Shown: piece by piece, positions 1-5,526 of the stretch
How positions within the stretch are numbered: the first letter of the stretch is position 1
Layout of the letters: each line of letters begins with the position of its first letter
Origin: JAXHTH01 sp034211115
Lineage (GTDB): Bacteria; Planctomycetota; Phycisphaerae; Phycisphaerales; SM1A02
Direction of reading: 5' to 3'
NCBI GenBank assembly: GCA_034211115.1
Contig: JAXHTH010000013.1
Coordinates: 1-13,908 of the forward strand
Length of the DNA stretch: 13,908 nucleotides
Made by a program: the position numbers and the translations under genes
The notes under the pieces: model-generated
Databases searched by the model: none
What the model was told of the DNA's origin: nothing
Seen by the model: only the letters and a program-made list of their open reading frames with translations

Positions 1-614
1 CCGGCGGCAACGGCGCCGGGCGCAAGAAGACGCAGACCCGTGCCGTCTCCCTCGGCGCCCAGTCCGTCGCCCAGGCCGCCAGCGCCGCCAAGGCTGACGC
101 GGAGGGCTATGTCATCATCAACGGCCGACGCGTCCGGATGATCTCCACCAAGGGCCAGACGACCACCCGCAAGAACCGGACCGCGCCCCCGCCCGAGACG
201 GAAACGCAAGAGGCGGAGACGGAGAACAAGCCGATCAAGACCTATCTGAACGCCAAGGAGCTCCGCTACTACCGCGACCTGCTCCTCGTCAAAAGGGCGG
301 AACTGGTCGGCGACCTCAGCGCGATGGAGGCCGCGGCGCTCGAGGCGCGGGCCGGCAACATCTCCAACCTCCCCATTCACATGGCCGACATCGGCACCGA
401 CACCTACGACCAGGACTTCATGCTCGGCCTCGCCCAGAGCGAGCATCAGCGTCTGGTGGAGATCGACGATGCGCTGCGTCGCATCTCGAACAAGACCTAC
501 GGGATCTGCCAGATGACGGGCAAGCCGATCCCGAAGGCGCGCCTGAACGCCAAGCCCTGGGCCAAGTACACCATTGAAGCCGCCCGCGCCCTGGAGGGGC
601 AGTGGGGCGGCTGA
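1..614 (+). CDS. DksA/TraR-like transcription regulator with degenerate zinc finger, 5' end outside window
   Basis: The frame is open from base 3 to the TGA at 612-614 (203 visible residues). Codons before the first internal ATG (138) have the same strong G/C third-position bias as the rest, so the true start lies upstream of the window. The visible N-terminus is rich in Lys, Ala, Thr and Pro. It is followed by a helical section starting around YLNAKELRYYRDLL and a C-terminal segment ending in TYGICQMTGKPIPKARLNAK and WAKYTIEAARA. That end is the classic DksA/TraR C-terminal signature, which in the family binds RNA polymerase through the secondary channel. Only one of the four zinc-ligand cysteines remains (in YGIC), so zinc binding is unlikely; cysteine-poor versions are known in the family. 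The stop overlaps the lspA start by one base (TGATG), which indicates translational coupling. Family assignment is confident; the regulatory role is inferred. Confidence 0.85.
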   Translation, partial: GGNGAGRKKTQTRAVSLGAQSVAQAASAAKADAEGYVIINGRRVRMISTKGQTTTRKNRTAPPPETETQEAETENKPIKTYLNAKELRYYRDLLLVKRAELVGDLSAMEAAALEARAGNISNLPIHMADIGTDTYDQDFMLGLAQSEHQRLVEIDDALRRISNKTYGICQMTGKPIPKARLNAKPWAKYTIEAARALEGQWGG

Positions 615-1315
615 TGTCCGCCGCAACGCCGACGGCTGCGACTCCTTCCCGCCATGCCGGCCGGGCGCCGGCGGCCTGGCTGACATTGCTGATCATCTTC
701 GCCCTCGGGCTCGGCCTGGATCTCGCCTCCAAGACGTGGAGTTTCCGCAGCGTCGCCGATGAGCCGATCGTGCTCGATCGCGCCCGTCTCCTGACCGATC
801 CCGCGCACAATCCGGTCCCGTTCAACGCCTCCGGCCGGCCCCTGCTGCCCGGGGAACTGCTTCGCCTCAAGCTCGTGCTCAATCCCGGCGCGGTGTTCGG
901 GATCGGCGCGCATCAGCGCTGGTTTTTCATCGTCTTCACGGTGGTCGCGCTCGGGGCGGGCCTGCTCGTGTTCGCCCGCTTCACCTCCAGCCGCGCCCGT
1001 CTGGCCCACGTGGCCCTCGCCCTCGTGCTCGCCGGCGGGCTGGGCAACCTCTACGATCGGATCGCCTTCGGGCGCGTCCGCGACTTCATCCAGGTCCTGC
1101 CCGGTCGGCGCCTTCCGTTCGGCTGGACCTGGCCGGGCACGCAGAACTGGGAGCTGTTCCCGTGGGTGTTCAACGTCGCAGACGTCCTGCTCCTCATCGG
1201 GATGATCCTGCTGATGATCCACATCAACCGGGTCGAGAAGCGGCGGAAGAACGCGGTCGAGTCAGCGCCGGCGGCCGGGGAAGACGTCGCCGCCGACAGC
1301 GCGGCGGATGCCTGA
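614..1315 (+). CDS. lspA: Lipoprotein signal peptidase (signal peptidase II), prolipoprotein-processing aspartic protease
   Basis: This inner-membrane protease cuts the signal peptide of prolipoproteins before the lipid-modified cysteine. With the ATG at 614 the protein has 233 residues. Family boxes in order are the first membrane helix ending in D36-L-A-S-K40, LNPGAVFGIG (89-98), GGLGNLYDR (141-149) with catalytic Asp148, VRDFI (155-159), and FNVAD (186-190) with catalytic Asp190. Further hydrophobic helices lie near residues 21-38, 103-120, 130-147 and 186-203. At 233 residues it is longer than the usual 160-170. The extra length is a hydrophilic insert between the first helix and the NPG box (about residues 45-85) and a charged, Ala-rich C-terminal tail. 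An in-frame GTG at 602 would add four residues, but the 1-base overlap with the upstream gene favours 614. The Tpx lipoprotein in this window is a plausible substrate. Confidence 0.95.
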   Translation: MSAATPTAATPSRHAGRAPAAWLTLLIIFALGLGLDLASKTWSFRSVADEPIVLDRARLLTDPAHNPVPFNASGRPLLPGELLRLKLVLNPGAVFGIGAHQRWFFIVFTVVALGAGLLVFARFTSSRARLAHVALALVLAGGLGNLYDRIAFGRVRDFIQVLPGRRLPFGWTWPGTQNWELFPWVFNVADVLLLIGMILLMIHINRVEKRRKNAVESAPAAGEDVAADSAADA

Positions 1316-1337
1316 CCACGCCCACCGCACAGGCCGG

Positions 1338-2081
1338 TCAGGGCGCTTCGGGCTCGCTCCCCGTCAACGCCAGCGCCTCGTCGATCGGCATCAGGTCGGC
1401 CTGCGCCAGAGGCTCGGGCAGCGTGTCCGGGGGCCGGGCCATGTCCAGCGTGAACGGCCCGACCGCGGTGCGGCGGATCGAGACGCAGTGCCCGCCGGTG
1501 CCCAGCGCCTCGCCCAGGTCGCGGGCCAGCGCGCGGACGTACAGCCCCTTGCCGCAGCGCAGGTCGATCTCGATGAACGGCCAGTCAAACTCGAGCAGGT
1601 TGATGTCATGGATCGTCACCGGCCGCGGTTCCAGCGTCGGCGGCCGGCCGCGCCGGGCGAGCTTGTACGCCCGCCGACCGCCGACCTTCACCGCGCTGTG
1701 CGCCGGCGGCCGCTGAAGAAACTCGCCGGTGAAGCGATCGAAAGCCGCTCGGATGTCCGCCTCCGCCGGCGGCCGCGGGACGGACACCTCACCCCGCTCG
1801 CCCTCCAGGTCGTCCGTGCTCGTGAAGGCGCTCAGGTCGATGCGGGTGCGATACCGCTTCTCGGTGGCCATCAGCCGGTCGATGATTTTCGTGGCCCGGC
1901 CGAGGGCGAGGACGAGCACGCCCGTGGCCAGCGGATCGAGGGTGCCGGCGTGCCCCGTCCGCTCGCCCCCCGCCCGCCGGCGGACGGCGGCCACCACCTG
2001 CATGCTCGTGGGGCCGGAGGGCTTGTCCACCACCAGCACGCCCGCAAGGCCCGGATCCGCCGGCTTGTCCGCACGCATCAT
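1338..2081 (-). CDS. truB: tRNA pseudouridine(55) synthase TruB
   Basis: The enzyme converts U55 in the T-loop of tRNAs to pseudouridine. The 247-residue product starts with the family box VLVVDKPSGPTS (15-26). It carries the catalytic box GHAGTLDPLATG (43-54) with nucleophile Asp49, the KRYR region (75-78) whose Tyr stacks on the target uridine, and CGKGLYVRALARDLG (176-190). E. coli TruB has about 314 residues; this version ends without a clear C-terminal PUA domain, as is common in shorter TruB proteins. Two adjacent ATG codons (2081 and 2078) could start translation, and no well-placed Shine-Dalgarno is visible (a GGGAG lies about 12 bases upstream). It converges on lspA with a 22-base gap and diverges from tRNA-Ser with only 23 bases between them. 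Confidence 0.96.
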   Translation of the reverse strand: MMRADKPADPGLAGVLVVDKPSGPTSMQVVAAVRRRAGGERTGHAGTLDPLATGVLVLALGRATKIIDRLMATEKRYRTRIDLSAFTSTDDLEGERGEVSVPRPPAEADIRAAFDRFTGEFLQRPPAHSAVKVGGRRAYKLARRGRPPTLEPRPVTIHDINLLEFDWPFIEIDLRCGKGLYVRALARDLGEALGTGGHCVSIRRTAVGPFTLDMARPPDTLPEPLAQADLMPIDEALALTGSEPEAP

Positions 2082-2092
2082 GCCGATACACT
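2065..2092 (+). promoter_or_regulatory. Candidate sigma70-type promoter of tRNA-Ser inside the truB 5' end
   Basis: TTGTCC (2065-2070) and TACACT (2087-2092) each match 4 of 6 consensus bases for -35 and -10, with a 16-base spacer. Predicted initiation is near 2099, about six bases before the mature tRNA-Ser end. The element overlaps the first codons of truB on the other strand. It was found by eye, not scored. Confidence 0.45.
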
Positions 2093-2104
2093 ACTCCCTG
2101 GCAC

Positions 2105-2194
2105 GGACAGGTGTCCGAGCGGCTGAAGGAGCGGCACTGGAAATGCCGTGTACGGCTTTTGTCCGTACCGTGGGTTCGAATCCCACCCTGTCCG
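2105..2194 (+). tRNA. tRNA-Ser (anticodon GGA)
   Basis: The cloverleaf is complete. The acceptor is GGACAGG (2105-2111) paired with CCTGTCC (2187-2193), with discriminator G2194. The anticodon stem is CGGCA/TGCCG around loop CTGGAAA, giving anticodon GGA at 2139-2141. A long class II variable arm has a GTACGG/CCGTAC stem, as expected for serine. The T-arm is GTGGG-TTCGAAT-CCCAC. The 3' CCA is not encoded. It would read UCC and UCU codons. Confidence 0.97.
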
Positions 2195-2201
2195 CTTTGG
2201 A

Positions 2202-2293
2202 GAGTCTTGAGACTTGAGCAGTGAGTCTTGAGCAGTGAATCCTGGGGCGGGTGACCGCCACGGCGCCTCAAGACTCAGGACTCAAGGCTCACG
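2202..2293. repeat. Cluster of direct and inverted copies of GAGTCTTGAG between two tRNA genes
   Basis: GAGTCTTGAG occurs at 2202-2211 and 2223-2232. Its exact reverse complement CTCAAGACTC is at 2267-2276, with a diverged copy ACTCAAGGCTCAC at 2280-2292. The 10-base arms 2223-2232 and 2267-2276 could form a hairpin in a transcript running from tRNA-Ser to tRNA-Pro. There is no T-tract. It could be a tRNA precursor spacer structure or a dispersed intergenic repeat. Confidence 0.6.
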
Positions 2294-2300
2294 GCTCGCG

Positions 2301-2375
2301 CGGGCTGTAGCGCAGCTTGGTTAGCGCGCTTGACTGGGGGTCAAGAGGTCGCGGGTTCGAATCCCGCCAGCCCGA
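2301..2375 (+). tRNA. tRNA-Pro (anticodon GGG)
   Basis: The acceptor is CGGGCTG (2301-2307) paired with CAGCCCG (2368-2374), discriminator A2375; the C1-G72 pair is typical of bacterial proline tRNA. The anticodon stem is CTTGA/TCAAG around loop CTGGGGG, giving GGG at 2336-2338. The T-arm is GCGGG-TTCGAAT-CCCGC. CCA is not encoded. It lies 106 bases after tRNA-Ser; no convincing promoter of its own was seen, so co-transcription is possible. Confidence 0.97.
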
Positions 2376-2420
2376 TTGACGGAAGAGAGCGCGAGCAGGA
2401 GAAGAGGGAAACGAACAGAG

Positions 2421-2439
2421 CCGGGCACTGTGTGCCCGG
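2421..2439 (+). terminator. Perfect GC-rich hairpin downstream of tRNA-Pro, possible terminator without T-tract
   Basis: CCGGGCAC (2421-2428) and GTGCCCGG (2432-2439) form an uninterrupted 8-base-pair stem with a TGT loop, 46 bases after tRNA-Pro and 127 bases before the tpx start. No T-run follows, so intrinsic termination is uncertain. It may instead be a processing structure or part of the tpx leader. Confidence 0.4.
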
Positions 2440-2565
2440 TCCGGCCTCGCAGAGACGGGATCGGCCGCCCGTCGCAGCGCGGCCCTTCCCCTCGACCTTC
2501 ATCTGAACAATCCACGGCCCTGAGCGGTTGAAGACCCGTTCGTGCCACCCCCTCAGGAGAACCCG

Positions 2566-3174
2566 ATGAAGGCCATCATCCCGCTGCTGACCGCCGCTTG
2601 TCTCGCCGGCTGTGCGATCAACTCCCACGCCCCCTCCAACGACCTGTCGAAACTGGAGGAGCGCCCCGGCGCGGTCACCGCCGGCGGGGAGTCGATGACG
2701 CTGCTCGGGCCCGAAGTCGAGGTCGGCCGGCCGGCGCCGGACTTCACCGTCGTCGATGACTCGTTCACCCCCGTCCGCCTGTCGGACTTCCGCGGCCGGC
2801 CCGTACTGATCAGCGCCGTGCCGAGCCTGGACACCGGCGTCTGCTCCCTCCAGACCCGCACGTTCAACGAGCGGATCGCCTCGCTTCCCGACGAGGTCGC
2901 GGCACTCACGATCAGCATGGACCTGCCCTTCGCGCAGAAGCGGTTCTGCGACGTGGAAGGCATCGATCGCCTGCAGGTGCTTTCCGACTTCGTGGATCGC
3001 GAGTTCGGCGCCAACTACGGGCTGCTCATCAAGGATCGGGGCCTGCTGGCCCGCGCGGTATTCGTGATCGGGCCGGACGGGACGCTGCTTTACCGCGAGG
3101 TCGTCGGCGAGCTCGGCCGCGAACCCGATTATGACACGGCTCTCGCCGAGATCCGCCGGGCCTGCCGGCCGTAG
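2566..3174 (+). CDS. tpx: Thiol peroxidase (Tpx, atypical 2-Cys peroxiredoxin) carrying a lipoprotein signal
   Basis: The enzyme reduces H2O2 and organic peroxides using thiol electrons. The Tpx active-site box is SLDTGVCSLQTRTFNE, with peroxidatic Cys93 preceded by the family Thr (T90). The resolving cysteine is Cys128 in FAQKRFCDVEGI; the 35-residue spacing matches E. coli Tpx (61 and 95). The thioredoxin-fold entry APDFTVVDD and Arg163 in LLARAVFVIGPDG are also present. The start at 2566 is chosen because CAGGAGA lies 5 bases upstream; an earlier GTG at 2542 lacks support. From this start the N-terminus is a short signal peptide ending in lipobox L13-A-G-C16, so it would be a membrane-anchored lipoprotein outside the cytoplasm. 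That is unusual, because most Tpx proteins are cytoplasmic or soluble periplasmic. The total is 202 residues. Confidence 0.93.
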   Translation: MKAIIPLLTAACLAGCAINSHAPSNDLSKLEERPGAVTAGGESMTLLGPEVEVGRPAPDFTVVDDSFTPVRLSDFRGRPVLISAVPSLDTGVCSLQTRTFNERIASLPDEVAALTISMDLPFAQKRFCDVEGIDRLQVLSDFVDREFGANYGLLIKDRGLLARAVFVIGPDGTLLYREVVGELGREPDYDTALAEIRRACRP

Positions 3175-3186
3175 CGTCCTCCGCGC

Positions 3187-3223
3187 AAAAAAAAGCGAGC
3201 ATCGTCGCCATGACGAGGCTCGC
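3187..3223 (-). terminator. Rho-independent terminator of the secreted thioredoxin-like/dockerin gene
   Basis: On the minus strand a stem GCGAGC-c-TCGTC / GACGA-t-GCTCGC (one mismatch, 5-base loop) is followed directly by eight T residues (A-tract 3187-3194 on the plus strand). It sits 46 bases after the TAA at 3269-3271. No T-run follows it in the plus direction, so it mainly serves the minus-strand gene. Confidence 0.9.
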
Positions 3224-3268
3224 GAAGGTTCAGGAACACCCGACAGGCGCTGCCGGGGGGATCCTTGA

Positions 3269-4387
3269 TTACTCGGGGCAAGGCCCGAAGTGGTCCCGCA
3301 ACTCGACGAGATCGAGCCCGTCGACGATGCCGTCACCGTTCAGGTCCCACGGGCACTCGTCGGGCGGATCGGGGCAGTCGCCCCAGTGATCCAGGAGGAT
3401 CTCCTCGTCGAGTTCATCCACGACGCGGTCGCCGTTGAAATCCCACGGGCAGGGCGGCAGCGGGCACTCGCCCCAGTTGGCCAGCAGATCCAGGAGATCC
3501 GCAACGTCGGTGTCGCCGTCGTCGTTCACGTCGCCGTCCGGCGTTCCCCAGGCGGAGAGGAGGAAGAGCAGATCGGCGGTGTCGACTTCGGCATCGTCGT
3601 CGAAGTCCCAGGGGCAGGGATCCGGCGGGGCCGCGAAGGGATAGAAGACGATCTCCGCCTGGTGCACCTCGTTGTTCCCGCCCGAGAGCGGATCCTCGAC
3701 GAAGGCGACGACACGGGTGTTCTCCTTGTCGGTCCAGCTCGTCGAGTCGAACGTGAAGGTGTGCTCGAGCGTCACCGTCTCGTTCGGCACCAGATTGACA
3801 TTGCCCAGGTTCTGGCCGTACATCACGCAGTTGTTGTAACGGCCGTCGGCATTGGCCGGGTAGTTGAACAGCACCTGGACAAGATGGGCTCGGACGGTCT
3901 TGGCGTCGCCGCCGGGCTCGACGCCGATCTCGATGGTGAACTCCCACTCTGCTCCGTCGATCTGCTCACCCCACAGCTCGATGGTCACGTCCGTGGGCTG
4001 CTGCCAGCGAACGTTGCAGGCATTGAGCATGCGGTTGTAGTCCTGCTGATCGTTCTGGTAGCTGCCGGTGAGCTGGGTGACGCCGTCGACCCACACGTCG
4101 GGGACGCCGGTCACGTTGTACAGGGAATTGCGCCAATTGCCCCAGGGCGTGGTGGGGCCGCTGGTGTGAATCTGGAAGGCCACGAGGGATTCGGGATAGT
4201 CATTGATCAGGTTGGTCAGCGCACGGCCGACGTAGGGGCAGTACGCTCACCCCGACCTCGTGAAGTTCTCCAGAAGCACCTTGCGGTCCGCCCCCTCCGC
4301 GACGGTGGCGCTGAAGAGGGTGGTCAAGAGCAGCATCAGGCTGAAGGGCGCGACGCTGCCGGCCAGTCGAGGACGACGTTTCATCAT
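3269..4387 (-). CDS. Predicted secreted selenoprotein: thioredoxin-fold domain with UxxC motif, beta-sandwich region and dockerin-like tail
   Basis: One reading frame runs from ATG 4387 to TAA 3269-3271 (372 codons), interrupted only by TGA at 4247-4249. Coding continues in frame on both sides. Before it come a signal peptide (1-33) and KVLLENFTRSG, a thioredoxin-fold first strand; after it come AYCPYVGRALTNLIND. The TGA (position 47) thus occupies the first Cys of a CxxC redox motif, giving U47-A-Y-C50. The cis-Pro loop GVPDVWVDG (94-102, Pro96) completes the fold. A beta-rich region (about 130-250) follows, then Cys-Pro-Trp-Asp EF-hand/dockerin-like repeats (258-372), such as DLNGDGIVDGLDL. 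The start has AAAAAGGAG 5 bases upstream; ATG 4384 is possible. Standard gene callers would report only 3269-4183 and lose the active site. The alternatives are a sequencing error or a real nonsense mutation. Selenocysteine is inferred from motif position plus the downstream hairpin. Confidence 0.75.
4215..4249 (-). promoter_or_regulatory. Candidate bacterial SECIS element directly after the in-frame UGA
   Basis: After UGA (4249-4247), positions 16-32 of the following RNA form GUCGGC/GCUGAC (4231-4226 with 4220-4215): six pairs including one G-U, with apical loop CGUGC (4225-4221). A G is the second loop base and lies 23 bases after the UGA. Bacterial SECIS elements recognised by SelB have a short stem with a G among the first loop bases about 16-37 bases after UGA, so the geometry fits. 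A competing stem GCGUAC/GUGCGC starts at the base after UGA. It was folded by eye. Confidence 0.5.
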
Positions 4388-4710
4388 TCCGGCTCCTTTT
4401 TCCTGTGGGTGTGCGACGACGGGCCAGGCACCGCGTCGGGTCCGATATCTCCAGCAACAGGTGGCGTGCCGGCCCGCGGCGCGCCGCCCGCTCCACATCG
4501 CATGAAGCATAACCCGCAGGTGACGGCCGGTACAGGAGAAAACGGTCCAAACCCGTTCGCCACGGCGCGTCGGCACGAGACGCGCTCCGCTTCGGCGCCG
4601 GCGGCAGGGCGTTCACGTCGCGGGGCGCGCCGATGGGGGCGTCGCGTCGCGGCGCGCCGTCGCCCCTGTCGCGGCTGAATCTCAACTCGTGCGCGCTCCG
4701 GCGCGCGACC

Positions 4711-4729
4711 GAGATTGCGACACAATCTC
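4711..4729. promoter_or_regulatory. Operator-like palindrome GAGATTG-N5-CAATCTC
   Basis: Perfect 7-base arms GAGATTG (4711-4717) and CAATCTC (4723-4729) flank CGACA, 156 bases before hdrC. The heptamer TGCGACA in its centre recurs at 4742-4748. The 19-base dyad has the size of a helix-turn-helix dimer site. It does not match a regulator consensus that I can name with confidence. Confidence 0.4.
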
Positions 4730-4812
4730 AATTTACTTCAATGCGACAACTTTTTATCGGATTGCGGCTGGGACCTTGTTGGCGCCCCGATGAATCTGTA
4801 TGGTTTATTTAT

Positions 4813-4832
4813 GACATACGGGTGAATATGTC
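4813..4832. promoter_or_regulatory. Second operator-like inverted repeat GACATA-N8-TATGTC
   Basis: Six-base arms GACATA (4813-4818) and TATGTC (4827-4832) lie just downstream of the candidate -10 and 53 bases before hdrC. Short arms in AT-rich DNA can arise by chance. Its position between promoter and ribosome binding site would suit repression or a leader hairpin. Confidence 0.3.
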
Positions 4833-4884
4833 CAATTATCGATCTGTCTGGATCGTTCGCTCTCCTGGGAAAGGGACACTGAGC

Positions 4885-5490
4885 ATGAGCGAGCTGAAGA
4901 TAGTGCGACGGATCAAGTACCAGCAGGAGTTGGATCTCAGCTTCGGCAAGGATGTGGCGGCGACCCCCGGAGGCGAGGACCTTTACAAGTGCATTCAATG
5001 CGGCACGTGCAGCAGCACGTGCCCGGTCAGCGTGTACATGGATCAGACGCCGCGGCGCATCATCGCCATGACCCGCGCGGGGTTCAAGGACGATGTCCTC
5101 GCCAGCAACACGATCTGGCTGTGCTCTTCCTGCTACGCGTGCACCGTCGAGTGCCCCAAGTCGCTGCGCATCACCGACATCATGTACGCGCTGAAGCAGA
5201 AGGCGATCGCCGAGAAGGTCTACCCGAGGAACCTGCCCATTCCCGTGCTGGCCAAGGAGTTCTTCAGCGCGGTGATGAAGACGGGGCGCAGCAACGAGGG
5301 CCGCATCGTCGCGCGGGTGTGGCTGAAGACCAACCCGCTGAAGATTCTCAGCCACGCCGGCCTCGGACTCAAGTTGCTTCGCCGCGGGCGCATGTCGATC
5401 AAGACGGAGCGGATGACCGGCGGTCACGATCAGATGCGCCGCCTGCTGGATGCCGTCGAGACCGCCCGCGCCGCGCAGCCCACCCGCTGA
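4885..5490 (+). CDS. hdrC: Heterodisulfide reductase-like subunit C, two [4Fe-4S] electron carrier
   Basis: HdrC carries electrons from HdrA to the HdrB active site in the cytoplasmic heterodisulfide reductase complex. Two classical cluster motifs are complete: CIQCGTCSSTCP (Cys36, 39, 42, 46) and CSSCYACTVECP (Cys80, 83, 86, 90). The remainder is helical, including MYALKQKAIAEK. At 201 residues it fits the usual HdrC length of about 185-200. The ATG at 4885 is chosen because AAAGGGA (4870-4876) lies 8 bases upstream; an upstream in-frame ATG at 4633 would add an unrelated segment through the promoter region. It is the first gene of the operon, 36 bases before hdrB. Confidence 0.93.
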   Translation: MSELKIVRRIKYQQELDLSFGKDVAATPGGEDLYKCIQCGTCSSTCPVSVYMDQTPRRIIAMTRAGFKDDVLASNTIWLCSSCYACTVECPKSLRITDIMYALKQKAIAEKVYPRNLPIPVLAKEFFSAVMKTGRSNEGRIVARVWLKTNPLKILSHAGLGLKLLRRGRMSIKTERMTGGHDQMRRLLDAVETARAAQPTR

Positions 5491-5526
5491 TTCGACATCG
5501 ACGTTCCCGCCGCACGAGGTCCTGTC

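Larger units (their letters stand above)
4388..4884. promoter_or_regulatory. Divergent intergenic regulatory region between the selenoprotein-like gene and the hdr-mvh operon
   Basis: No convincing gene was seen in these 497 bases; in-frame extension of hdrC upstream to 4633 gives a protein without recognisable features and an AT-rich segment unlike coding sequence here. The left part is very GC-rich with strong dyads: GGGGCG/CGCCCC at 4636-4666 and GCGCGC-tccg-GCGCGC at 4691-4706. From about 4710 to 4860 it turns AT-rich, as expected for a promoter. A weak TTGTTG (4776-4781) and TATGGT (4799-4804) lie 17 bases apart and could be a -35/-10 pair for hdrC. Two operator-like palindromes are listed separately. 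Confidence 0.6.

Noticed and set aside
2202..2293. CRISPR array
   Set aside because: Copies are only 10 bases, irregularly spaced and in both orientations, and no cas gene is present.
3195..3223. Bidirectional terminator also serving tpx
   Set aside because: In the plus direction the hairpin is preceded by A's but not followed by T's, so only minus-strand termination is supported.
3269..4183. Thioredoxin-like/dockerin gene as a complete short gene starting at GTG 4183
   Set aside because: It would begin inside the thioredoxin fold without signal peptide or redox motif; upstream codons in the same frame are clearly coding.
3290..4678. Plus-strand open frame of 462 codons opposite the thioredoxin-like/dockerin gene
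   Set aside because: The minus strand has the signal peptide, CxxC-type motif, cis-Pro loop and EF-hand repeats plus a matching terminator; the plus frame has none.
4633..4884. N-terminal extension of HdrC to an upstream ATG
   Set aside because: It would run through the AT-rich promoter-like region, has no HdrC similarity, and the ATG at 4885 has its own ribosome binding site.
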